DNA of 35,818 nt, taken from the NCBI GenBank assembly GCA_017471765.1, contig JAFURT010000038.1:1-35818 (forward strand), written 5' to 3'. Source of the DNA: Clostridia bacterium. GTDB lineage: Bacteria > Bacillota > Clostridia > Oscillospirales > Acutalibacteraceae. Positions 16,911-24,526 of the stretch are shown piece by piece (positions within the stretch are counted from its first letter, which is position 1; each line of letters opens with the position of its first letter). A program made the position numbers and the translations under genes. Under the pieces are notes generated by a model that did not search any database, was not told the DNA's origin, and saw nothing but the letters and a program-made list of their open reading frames with translations.

Positions 16911-17910
16911 GCCACTGGCACCCCATATCCGCACAGAAGCCCGTACCGGACACATGATGCTGGATATTCTCCTGGCGGCCCTACCGCTGGGGGTATTCTC
17001 CTATGTCAACTACGGCCTGCGGCCGGTCATTCTCCTACTGATCAGCATGGGCACCGCCATCCTATGCGAGGCTCTGTGCTGTCTGGTCGGACACCGCCCC
17101 CTGCGCACCGTCATGGATGGCAGTGCCGCTGTCACCGGCCTGCTCATCGGTCTGCTTATGTCCCCGATGGTGGATTATTGGGTCCCCATGTTGGGCGCCG
17201 CCTTCGCCATCATCGTGGTCAAAGCCCCCTTTGGCGGCTTCGGGCGGAATGTATTTAACCCAGCCGCCGCCGGTATTGCGGTGCTTACCTTCTGCTTCCC
17301 TCGGCGGATGTTTAGCTATCCGGCTATCTCCACCGTTTCCACACTGCCCCTGAGCATGACTGTTGAGGCAGGAGAAGCAGTTGTGGAACAATCCCTGGCG
17401 GCACAACTGCGGGCAGGAGCCACCCCCTCCCTGAGCAAGCTACAATTGCTGTTGGGCGATTTTGCCGGCCCCATCGGCGCCACGGCGGCGTTGATTCTGG
17501 GTGCATTTATTGTGTATCTACTGTTCCGGCGCAGTGTGTCCCCCTGGACGGTCATCCCCTACTTTGTCACCTGTGCGGTCATCGCCTGGCTGTTCCCTCT
17601 GACCGGCATGGGGCGGCTGTACAGCGCCATGGCACAGCTATGCGCCGGCTATGTGCTGTTTACCGGTGTCTTTTTCCTCAACGATCCGGTCACTACCCCC
17701 CGTTTTTGGCTGGGACGGCTGTTCTACGGCTTCTTCACGGCTATTCTGGTGATGCTGTTACAGCGCATCGGCCGGGCGGAGGCCGGCAGCTGCTTCGCTA
17801 TTCTGATCATGAACGCCCTCTCCCCCATTATCGATCGGTGGAGCTGGCACGTCTGGCACTGGCTTATGCGCCTGCGCCACTTCCGCAAGGAGGTGAAAGC
17901 CCATGGCTAA
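16903..17910 (+). CDS. rnfD: RnfD-like membrane flavoprotein subunit
   Basis: A 335-aa membrane protein with about nine helices and the RnfD/NqrB core: KAPFGGFGRNVFNPAAAG (residues 107-124) and FFLNDPVTTP (257-266). AGATP at 171-175 keeps the Thr (174) that carries covalent FMN in RnfD. ATG 16903 has GGAGG 6 nt upstream and overlaps the rnfC end by 8 nt. It overlaps rnfE by 8 nt, leaving no room for rnfG, which normally lies between D and E. Confidence 0.88.
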   Translation: MNKPLAPHIRTEARTGHMMLDILLAALPLGVFSYVNYGLRPVILLLISMGTAILCEALCCLVGHRPLRTVMDGSAAVTGLLIGLLMSPMVDYWVPMLGAAFAIIVVKAPFGGFGRNVFNPAAAGIAVLTFCFPRRMFSYPAISTVSTLPLSMTVEAGEAVVEQSLAAQLRAGATPSLSKLQLLLGDFAGPIGATAALILGAFIVYLLFRRSVSPWTVIPYFVTCAVIAWLFPLTGMGRLYSAMAQLCAGYVLFTGVFFLNDPVTTPRFWLGRLFYGFFTAILVMLLQRIGRAEAGSCFAILIMNALSPIIDRWSWHVWHWLMRLRHFRKEVKAHG

Positions 17911-18556
17911 ATCCCAAAAGATGCGCCGCCAGTTCTGGCAAACAGCCCATCTGTTTGTAGAAAATGCGGTCAGCAACAACATCGTGCTGATTCAGGCGCT
18001 GGGCCTGTGTCCCATCATTGCCGCCGGTACCAGCCTGAAAAACGGCGTCACCCTGACGGCATGCACCGCTGTGGTGCTGATTCCCCTGAGCTTTTTCATC
18101 GCCTCGGTGGGCAGTAAGTTGCCCAAATGGTTGCGTCCGGCTATATATGTCCTGCTGGCCGCCGCCCTGCTGTTGGCCGCCGGCTACGTTCTCGGCACCT
18201 ATATTTCCCCGGAACTGTACGCCAAATTGTACCTGTTCATCCCCCTGATGGCCACCAATCTGCTGTATACACGCAGTGTGGGGCTATCCACGGTCATCAA
18301 TCCGGTGGGCACCGTGGTGGATGCCCTTGGCAGTACGGTGGGCTTTGGTATGGTCATTTGTGCCATTTCCGCCCTGCGTGAGATGGCCATCAGTGATACC
18401 CTGTGGGACGTTCCTCTGGGCTATACGATTGCTCTGCCGGAAGCGGCGGTGCCCTTCACCGCTTTTATTCTGCTGGGCTTCATGTCTGCTCTGCTCCAGT
18501 GGTGCCGGCACCGGGTTTCTGCCTACTTCCACAGGAAGGAGGTGGAGGAGGCATGA
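17903..18556 (+). CDS. rnfE: RnfE-like membrane subunit with one cluster cysteine lost
   Basis: A 217-aa, six-helix protein of the RnfE/NqrD family. NNIVLIQALGLCPIIAAG keeps Cys36 of the half-helix. VDALGSTVGFGMVICAISALRE matches the family C-terminal part. The second conserved cysteine, normally in FIPLIVxNC, is replaced by Leu120 (FIPLMATNLLYTRS), and the usual GRAEAFA is also gone. In Rnf/Nqr these cysteines help to hold an intramembrane [2Fe-2S] cluster. The stop overlaps the next start as ATGA. Confidence 0.85.
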   Translation: MAKSQKMRRQFWQTAHLFVENAVSNNIVLIQALGLCPIIAAGTSLKNGVTLTACTAVVLIPLSFFIASVGSKLPKWLRPAIYVLLAAALLLAAGYVLGTYISPELYAKLYLFIPLMATNLLYTRSVGLSTVINPVGTVVDALGSTVGFGMVICAISALREMAISDTLWDVPLGYTIALPEAAVPFTAFILLGFMSALLQWCRHRVSAYFHRKEVEEA

Positions 18557-19170
18557 GCCAGATTTTCCAAGCAATCGGTACCGAGCTGTCTGAGCTTCTC
18601 TCCTTCTTCGTCACGGTTGCGCTGCTGCAAAACATTGTGCTCACCACCGGCTTCGGCTCCTCCGTTGTCCTTCACATGGTGCGCAAGCCGAAAAATATTT
18701 GGCTGTTCAGCGGTATGCTGGCCTTTTTCTCCGTTTTTACGGTGATTATTGCCTATCCTCTGGACCAGCTTCTGGGCACCGCCGTCAACAACTATTGGCG
18801 GCCGCTGATGATGGTGGGCATCACCGTTGTGCTGTATATTGTAGCCTATTTGGTGCTATCCCGTGCCTGCCCGAAATTCTACGCCCGCATCAGCCGCCTG
18901 TTGCCGATGGCCGCCTTCAACAACCTGGTCACCGGTATTGCCCTGGTGTGCAACCTGCAGTTCTCCTCCAGCCTGGGTGGCAATATCGGCCTGGCCATCG
19001 GCTCCTGCCTAGGCTTCGCCCTGCTCACCTGGCTGACCGCTGAGGGGATTGAACGGATGGATAACCCGGATATGCCGGAAGCCTTCCGTGGGATGCCCTC
19101 CACCCTGGTGTACCTGGGACTGCTGGCCCTGGCACTGATGGGCTTTACGTCCAATTTCTCCCTTATCTGA
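18553..19170 (+). CDS. rnfA: RnfA-like membrane subunit with both cluster cysteines lost
   Basis: A 205-aa, six-helix protein of the RnfA/NqrE family. The C-terminus DMPEAFRGMPSTLVYLGLLALALMGF is a clear RnfA match, read as parts. The half-helix normally FLGLCPFMGVS reads GFGSSVVLHMV (Ser36/Ser37 at the Cys site). The second site, normally LPLITTNCAVLGVAL, reads LPMAAFNNLVTGIAL (Asn124 at the Cys site). The gene overlaps rnfE by 4 nt. The next gene is not rnfB, the partner that usually follows. Confidence 0.83.
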   Translation: MSQIFQAIGTELSELLSFFVTVALLQNIVLTTGFGSSVVLHMVRKPKNIWLFSGMLAFFSVFTVIIAYPLDQLLGTAVNNYWRPLMMVGITVVLYIVAYLVLSRACPKFYARISRLLPMAAFNNLVTGIALVCNLQFSSSLGGNIGLAIGSCLGFALLTWLTAEGIERMDNPDMPEAFRGMPSTLVYLGLLALALMGFTSNFSLI

Positions 19171-19187
19171 TATCAGGAGGAACCCCT

Positions 19188-20423
19188 ATGGGAATGAAAC
19201 TCAACCGTGGCCGGCACAAGGTCTTCGGCAAGAAGAAAACCGGTCTGCGCACAGCCCTTTGGGCGCTGGCCTGTGTGGTGATTATAGCGGCTGGCTTTTT
19301 CGGCGCTAAATTGCTGGACTCCCCACCCCCGACGGACAACCCGGCTTCCTCCGACAGGGTGCCGGAGAGCGAGCCGGACACCTCTACGCCCCAGCCTTCG
19401 GTACCGGAGCAGCCTGCCATCACCCAGCCGGACAGCCCGGACACGCTCCGCGCCTTTTATCTCCCGTTTTCTGCCCTGCGAGACACCGCCGGCTTGTCGG
19501 CGACGTTGCAGCAGGCCAAGGCCGCCGGCTTCAACAGCGTGGTATTCGACCTGAAGGACAACGCCGGCAACCTGTATTACCGTTTCGACAGCCAAATGGC
19601 CCGGCAGGTAAACAGCTACACGGCAGATGCCCTCACGACCGAGGAACTGACCAAGCTATTTGCCACCCTGCGACAGGCGGGCATCGAGCCCCTGCCCCGG
19701 CTGTATGCCTTCCGGGATAATCTGGGCGCCAAGGCGTTGCCGGCGGCCCGCATCACCCCCCAGGGCAACAATAGCTGGACTTGGTATGACAACGACCCCA
19801 ATAACGGTGGCAAGGCCTGGCTCAACCCCTATGCCGACGAGGCACACAGCTACATCATCGGGCTGGCACAGGAACTACAAGCCGTCGGTGCCACCGCCAT
19901 TTTGCTGGACGGTGTGCAGTTTCCCCATCAGATCAGCAGTGCCAGCTTTGGCTCCTCCTCCAACACCGCCCTGAACCGTGGGCAGGTGTTGACCCTATTT
20001 GTGGACAAGGTAAAAACAGCTTTGGATGGTTGCAAGGTTATTCTGTCCTGTACCGCCCAGGGGGCTTTGGGTACCGACACTGGTGTCTATGGCAACAACC
20101 CCCTCACCTTTGCCCCTACTGTGGCGGCTCCTACTATTCTGCCGGGTAGCCTGCCGGCGTCCATCCGCATCGGCGACAGCACTATCCAGAATGCCCCGGA
20201 CACTCTGCAACAAACGGTGCAGGCTCTGGTCAGTCAGATGGTGCTACGCACCAAGGTGATGGAGGCGGACAAACAGCCCACCCTGCTCCCCTGGCTTCAG
20301 GCAGAAGGCTACACCGCCGCCCAAATCAAGCAGGAGATTGCCGGTTGTATCGCCGCCGATGTGCAGCAGTACATCCTGTACCACCCAGCAGGGCTGTATG
20401 ATTTTTCGACCCTGACCCAGTAA
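19188..20423 (+). CDS. Membrane-anchored DUF4015 / glycoside-hydrolase-like protein
   Basis: A 411-aa protein. A basic start (GMKLNRGRHKVFGKKK) leads into one transmembrane anchor (about 24-45) and a Pro/Ser/Thr-rich spacer (46-86), so the main domain lies outside the cell. That domain has TIM-barrel-like blocks: RAFYLPFSAL, GFNSVVFDLKDNAGNLYY, AGIEPLPRLYAFRDN and GATAILLDGVQFP. These fit DUF4015, a putative glycosyl-hydrolase family of unknown substrate. GGAGG precedes the ATG. It lies 17 nt after rnfA and is probably co-transcribed with the rnf-like genes. Confidence 0.75.
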   Translation: MGMKLNRGRHKVFGKKKTGLRTALWALACVVIIAAGFFGAKLLDSPPPTDNPASSDRVPESEPDTSTPQPSVPEQPAITQPDSPDTLRAFYLPFSALRDTAGLSATLQQAKAAGFNSVVFDLKDNAGNLYYRFDSQMARQVNSYTADALTTEELTKLFATLRQAGIEPLPRLYAFRDNLGAKALPAARITPQGNNSWTWYDNDPNNGGKAWLNPYADEAHSYIIGLAQELQAVGATAILLDGVQFPHQISSASFGSSSNTALNRGQVLTLFVDKVKTALDGCKVILSCTAQGALGTDTGVYGNNPLTFAPTVAAPTILPGSLPASIRIGDSTIQNAPDTLQQTVQALVSQMVLRTKVMEADKQPTLLPWLQAEGYTAAQIKQEIAGCIAADVQQYILYHPAGLYDFSTLTQ

Positions 20424-20478
20424 GCAACACCCTCTACCAGCATACGCAATGGGCTTTTGTCCTGTCACGAAAAAAGAT

Positions 20479-20511
20479 GACCGGTCTGCGGCAGTTTGCC
20501 GCAGACCGGTC
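20479..20511 (-). terminator. Terminator of prfC
   Basis: GACCGGTCTGCGGCA pairs with its complement (15 bp, loop GTT). On the minus strand a run of six T follows after CATC. In the plus direction only CTTTG follows, so it may partly serve the DUF4015 gene too. Confidence 0.8.
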
Positions 20512-20518
20512 TTTGTCA

Positions 20519-22129
20519 TTACGCTTCGTTCTTGCCAAACTCGGACAAAATAAGGTCCTTGTTATGATCGGTCGCCCAGGTGATGTTCCAGCTGTTGGTG
20601 AACAACAGCAGCTTGCGCTCATGCAGGTCCTGGATGCGCCGGGTATCCGAGGTTAGGTTAAGAGCCTTGACGTTGATATCCTCGTTCTCAATCCAGCGGA
20701 TATACTGGTAGGGCAGGTTCTGCATCCGGATATCTACGTTATACTCGTTCTTCAGTCGGTAGGTCAGTACCTCAAACTGCAGTACGCCTACCACACCGAC
20801 GATGACCTCTTCCATACCGCCACCCAGCTCCTGGAAAATCTGGATGGCGCCCTCCTGGGCAATCTGGGTGATGCCCTTCACAAACTGCTTACGCTTCATG
20901 GTATCGATCTGCGAGACCAGGGCAAAATGCTCCGGGGCGAAGGTGGGAATACCCTCGAACCGGAACTTATCGCTACCGGAGCAGATAGTGTCACCGATGG
21001 CGAACACACCGGGGTCGAATACGCCGATAATATCCCCGGCGTAGGCCTCGTCCACGATTTCCCGGCTTTCCGCCATCAACTGCTGAGGCTGGCTGAGCCG
21101 CATCTTCTTATCACCCTGGACGTGATAGACCTCCATACCCTTCTCGAACTTGCCGGAGCAAATACGCATGAATGCCACACGGTCCCGGTGTGCCTTGTTC
21201 ATGTTGGCCTGGATTTTAAACACAAAAGCGGAGAAATTCTCGCCAAAGGGGTCAATCTCCCCCTTATCCGCTTTGCGGGGCAACGGCGAGGTGGTCATCT
21301 GCAGAAAGGCTGCCAGGAAGGGCTCCACGCCGAAGTTGGTCAAAGCCGAGCCGAAGAACACCGGGGTCAGCCGACCGCACCGCACCTCGTTCATATCGAA
21401 CTCGTAGCCGGCGCCATCCAACAGCTCCACGTCGTCGCACAGCGTATCATACAGATAGGGCCCAATCATATCCTTCAGGCTCTCATCCTGCAGGTCAACG
21501 GCGGTGGCCGCCACCTCGTGCTGGGCGTTGGCGTTCTCGTCATTGGCGGTAAAGGCCAAAATTTGGCTACCCTCCCGGTCGTACACGCCTTTAAACTCCT
21601 TGCCGGAGCCGATGGGCCAGTTCATGGGATAGGTGCGGATGCCCAGCACCGTCTCAATCTCTTCCATCAGGTCGAAGGGATTGCGGGCCTCCCGGTCCAT
21701 CTTGTTGATAAAGGTGAAAATCGGGATATTCCGCAGCAGACAGACCTTAAACAGCTTGATGGTCTGCTTCTCCACGCCCTTGGAGGCATCGATGACCATT
21801 ACCGCCGAGTCCGCCGCCATCAGGGTACGGTAGGTATCCTCGGAGAAATCCTGGTGACCGGGGGTGTCCAGGATGTTGATACAGTAGTCCTTATAGTTGA
21901 ACTGCATCACCGAGGAGGTGACGGAAATACCACGCTGTTTCTCGATCTCCATCCAGTCGGAAACCGCATGGCGGTTGTTCTTTTTGCCCTTGACCATACC
22001 GGCCTCCTGGATGGCGCCTCCGTACAGCAGCAGTTTTTCAGTCAGGGTGGTTTTACCCGCATCGGGGTGAGAGATGATGGCAAACGTGCGTCGCCGTAAA
22101 ATCTCATTCTTGGTTTCGTTGATACCCAA
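20519..22129 (-). CDS. prfC: Peptide chain release factor 3
   Basis: A 536-aa translational GTPase that recycles RF1/RF2. The G domain starts RRRTFAIISHPDAGKTTLTEKLL, with the P-loop in SHPDAGKT. KGKKNNRHAVSDWMEIEKQRGISVTSSVMQF covers switch I, DTPGHQDFSEDTYRTL switch II, and NKMDR follows. The C-terminal RF3 domain ends LLLFTNSWNITWA. Length fits the family. A TTG start at 22129 is preferred: GGAGG lies 7 nt before it, while the ATG frame upstream would place that site inside the gene. Confidence 0.93.
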   Translation of the reverse strand: MGINETKNEILRRRTFAIISHPDAGKTTLTEKLLLYGGAIQEAGMVKGKKNNRHAVSDWMEIEKQRGISVTSSVMQFNYKDYCINILDTPGHQDFSEDTYRTLMAADSAVMVIDASKGVEKQTIKLFKVCLLRNIPIFTFINKMDREARNPFDLMEEIETVLGIRTYPMNWPIGSGKEFKGVYDREGSQILAFTANDENANAQHEVAATAVDLQDESLKDMIGPYLYDTLCDDVELLDGAGYEFDMNEVRCGRLTPVFFGSALTNFGVEPFLAAFLQMTTSPLPRKADKGEIDPFGENFSAFVFKIQANMNKAHRDRVAFMRICSGKFEKGMEVYHVQGDKKMRLSQPQQLMAESREIVDEAYAGDIIGVFDPGVFAIGDTICSGSDKFRFEGIPTFAPEHFALVSQIDTMKRKQFVKGITQIAQEGAIQIFQELGGGMEEVIVGVVGVLQFEVLTYRLKNEYNVDIRMQNLPYQYIRWIENEDINVKALNLTSDTRRIQDLHERKLLLFTNSWNITWATDHNKDLILSEFGKNEA

Positions 22130-22168
22130 AACAATTCCTCCAGCATAAGAGAATAGCATACAAAGGGT

Positions 22169-22197
22169 ATTATACCGCATTTCATCAAAAGATGCAA
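22169..22197 (-). promoter_or_regulatory. Sigma-A promoter for prfC
   Basis: On the minus strand, TTGCAT (22197-22192), a 17-bp spacer and TATAAT (22174-22169), about 40 nt before the TTG start. Confidence 0.7.
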
Positions 22198-22260
22198 CCG
22201 CAAATTTACATTTCTTGCGACGTAGCCGAAAGCACCCGCCATAAAAAAATACATGTTCTG

Positions 22261-22303
22261 TGTCGAATAGTGCATTGACAGGCTTGCACAGTAAAGGTAT
22301 AAT
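22261..22303 (+). promoter_or_regulatory. Consensus sigma-A promoter with an upstream 0A-like box
   Basis: TTGACA at 22275-22280, a 17-bp spacer and TATAAT at 22298-22303 match the sigma-A consensus at every base. TGTCGAA, the Spo0A-box consensus, stands at 22261-22267, 7 bp upstream of the -35. The promoter is strong evidence. The 0A box alone is not, because a 7-mer occurs by chance a few times in a window this size. Confidence 0.75.
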
Positions 22304-22338
22304 AGCCCCATATCATAGTAATTTGGGAGGTATCCCCT

Positions 22339-23169
22339 ATGGATAAGCAAAAAATCGCTCTGTATTACAGACCAAAGCCGGATATCTTGTCCTTCTATGG
22401 GATGATCGATTTTGCCGTCGAGCACGATATGCCTGCCGTAGAGGCGTTTAATCATATGGAACTGGCCGAGCCTGACCTGGAGGTCGCCCGGCGTCTGCGT
22501 GCCTATGCCGACGAAAAGGGCATTGTGTTCTGCTGTATGTCGGTGTATGCCGACCTGGTGGACGAGGATGCCGCCGAGCAGATAGAGCGCATGAAGCGCT
22601 ATACTGACGTAGCGGTTGTGCTGGGGGCACCCTTTATCCATCACACAGTCATCCCCACCAATGACCACGCCCTGCTGACCCCGGAAAACCGGGAAAAGTT
22701 CTTCTGGCAGGCGGTAGAGGGCATTCGGCAGGTTTACGATTACGCCGCCGAGCGTGGCGTACGGGCGATCTACGAGGACCAGGCTTTTGTCGTCAACGGG
22801 GTCGAGGGCATCGCCCGTCTGCTGGACGAGGTAGACCGTGACATCGGGCTGGTGGCCGACTTTGGCAACATCCGCCAGTATGGCGAAACCATCCAGCCTT
22901 ATATCCGCCGGTTTGCTGACCGCATCGTTCATGTTCACCTCAAGGATATGCGCCCGGCCACCCCGGACACCCCCAATGCGCTGATTACTTGGGACAAAAA
23001 CTGGATTGTAGAGACCGAGCCAGGTACCGGTGATGTGGATTTTGTGGAATCCATCGCCCTGCTGAAGGAGGCCGGCTACGACGGCTGGTATGCACTGGAA
23101 TACGGTGCGCCCACCACCGACGCCAACGTAGAAGCAGCCCTGGCACGCACCCGGGAATGGCTTAAATAA
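22339..23169 (+). CDS. Sugar phosphate isomerase/epimerase-like TIM-barrel protein
   Basis: A 276-aa member of the xylose-isomerase-like / AP-endonuclease-2 superfamily. The visible metal-ligand pattern includes Glu in AIYEDQ, Asp and Asn in VADFGNIR, His in VHVHLKDM and Glu near the C-terminus in YALEYGA. The PGTGDVDF block is typical of sugar-phosphate and hydroxypyruvate isomerases. Substrate is not readable. GGGAGG precedes the ATG, and it is transcribed alone from the consensus promoter upstream to the terminator at 23175. Confidence 0.82.
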   Translation: MDKQKIALYYRPKPDILSFYGMIDFAVEHDMPAVEAFNHMELAEPDLEVARRLRAYADEKGIVFCCMSVYADLVDEDAAEQIERMKRYTDVAVVLGAPFIHHTVIPTNDHALLTPENREKFFWQAVEGIRQVYDYAAERGVRAIYEDQAFVVNGVEGIARLLDEVDRDIGLVADFGNIRQYGETIQPYIRRFADRIVHVHLKDMRPATPDTPNALITWDKNWIVETEPGTGDVDFVESIALLKEAGYDGWYALEYGAPTTDANVEAALARTREWLK

Positions 23170-23174
23170 GTACC

Positions 23175-23210
23175 AAAAACCTACGGCTGTATACACAGCC
23201 GTAGGTTTTT
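23175..23210. terminator. Bidirectional terminator
   Basis: A 16-bp stem (23175-23190 with 23195-23210), loop ATAC, with A- and T-runs at its base. It lies between the convergent epimerase and VWA genes. Confidence 0.92.
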
Positions 23211-23218
23211 TATCTTTA

Positions 23219-23869
23219 TTATTTCCCCCTACGGGCGGCGTGGTCTGCGGCGATCCGGCAACCCCAATCTGCCTTTAAGGGCTTGCTTTCACGGACACAA
23301 CCCACTGCCTCGGACACGGATTCATAGAGAATCTGTGTTCCTTTGGCATCGGCCCGGTAGTTCACCGCCCGGTCAGCACCGATCCCCCAACGGGCAGCAG
23401 TCTCCACCGCATCGATGTTGGCACCGATGAAGAGGAACTCCCACCCGTACGCCTCCTTTTGATGCTGGATCATGGCTTTTACCCGGTCGCTGGTATATCG
23501 GCGGCTGGCGTTTTCCATCCCATCGGTGGTAATGACAAACAGTGTGTGAGCCGGCACATCCTCCGGCCGGGCATACTTATGGATGTTCCCGATATGCCGG
23601 ATAGCGCCGCCGAGAGCATCCAGCAGTGCCGTACAGCCCCGCACGGTGTAGTCCTGTTCGGTCATGGGGGGAACATCCTCCAGCCGCACACGGTCATGCA
23701 CCACCTCGCTGGCATCGTCAAACAGGATCGTGGACACATAGCAACCGCCCTCTTGTTTCTTCTGCCGGGCCACCATACTGTTAAACCCGCCGATGGTGTC
23801 ACTCTCCAGCCCAGCCATCGACCCGCTTCTGTCCAGGATAAATACCAGTTCTGTCATGTTGTTCTTCAT
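23219..23869 (-). CDS. von Willebrand factor A domain protein
   Basis: A 216-aa cytoplasmic VWA domain. The metal-ion-dependent adhesion site is complete: DRSGSM (Asp13, Ser15, Ser17), the Thr loop in VRGCTALLDALG and the Asp in TTDGMEN. There is no signal peptide or extra domain. Single-domain VWA proteins usually act as partners of AAA ATPases or kinases, but none is nearby, so its role is unknown. ATG 23869 is chosen after AGAGAGG; it may also start four codons later. Confidence 0.85.
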   Translation of the reverse strand: MKNNMTELVFILDRSGSMAGLESDTIGGFNSMVARQKKQEGGCYVSTILFDDASEVVHDRVRLEDVPPMTEQDYTVRGCTALLDALGGAIRHIGNIHKYARPEDVPAHTLFVITTDGMENASRRYTSDRVKAMIQHQKEAYGWEFLFIGANIDAVETAARWGIGADRAVNYRADAKGTQILYESVSEAVGCVRESKPLKADWGCRIAADHAARRGK

Positions 23870-23948
23870 AATAAAAACCTCTCTTTCATGTGATGTCACC
23901 ATTGTACACCAACAAAAGAGAGGTAAGGTCGCATAGCAAGCGACAAAA

Positions 23949-24188
23949 TTATTTCTTTACGAAGGTAATTTGATTGCCTAAAACAACTGTTTCGACATCA
24001 TATCCCGCATCACCCCATGCGGCAGACTGTGTATGGGTTTTGTCATTATTCATCCACCAGCGGTCATATTGATAAGCAGATTTTGGCAACGCAAACCCGA
24101 TAACCTTTTCAATTTCAGAATACGTCAGTGTCATCTTGCTCTGGTTTGCAGACAGTAAAAAATTAGTCAAGGGGGCATATTTTCCCAT
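23949..24188 (-). CDS. Small DUF7662-like protein
   Basis: A 79-aa protein, GKYAPLTNFL then LTYSEIEKVIGFALPKSAYQYDRWW and THTQSAAWGDAGYDVETV. I associate this pattern with DUF7662, small proteins of unknown function often found near mobile or defence genes. ATG 24188 follows AAGGAGGG, and the gene overlaps the ArsC-like gene by 26 nt. It is the last gene in the macrodomain operon. Confidence 0.65.
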   Translation of the reverse strand: MGKYAPLTNFLLSANQSKMTLTYSEIEKVIGFALPKSAYQYDRWWMNNDKTHTQSAAWGDAGYDVETVVLGNQITFVKK

Positions 24189-24522
24189 AGTCACCCTCCT
24201 TAAATCCAACCAGCACGAAATCATCTCCGACGAGCAATGGCCTTTTAACAAGCATCCCATTCGACGCCAGAAGGGTCAGCATCTCATTCTCCGTCATTTG
24301 GGGCAGTTTGTTTTTAAGCTCCAGGGATTTGTACAATAGCCCACTGGTATTAAAAAGCTTTCTCATCGGCAGGCCGCTGGTTCGATGCCAAACGGTCAGT
24401 TCGTCCTTGGTCGGGTTATCCAGTTTTATATCCCTAACAGCATAGTCAACTCCATGCTCATCCAGCCACTTTTTAGCCTTTTGGCAGGTCGTACACTTGG
24501 GATAGCAGATAAAGGTCAGCAT
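24163..24522 (-). CDS. ArsC/Spx-family thioredoxin-fold protein
   Basis: A 119-aa protein of the arsenate-reductase-like family, with CTTC at residues 10-13 and the family blocks FICYPKCTTCQKAKKWL, RTSGLPMRKLFNTSG and KRPLLVGDDFVLVGFKE read in parts. It may be a reductase or an Spx-like regulator; the conserved RP (KRPLL) is present in both. It starts 4 nt after the macrodomain stop, so the genes are co-transcribed. Confidence 0.82.
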   Translation of the reverse strand: MLTFICYPKCTTCQKAKKWLDEHGVDYAVRDIKLDNPTKDELTVWHRTSGLPMRKLFNTSGLLYKSLELKNKLPQMTENEMLTLLASNGMLVKRPLLVGDDFVLVGFKEGDYGKICPLD

Positions 24523-24526
24523 ACAA

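Noticed and set aside
20927-22099. 390-codon plus-strand frame opposite prfC
   Set aside because: Antisense to the conserved RF3 gene, with no ribosome site or recognisable domain.
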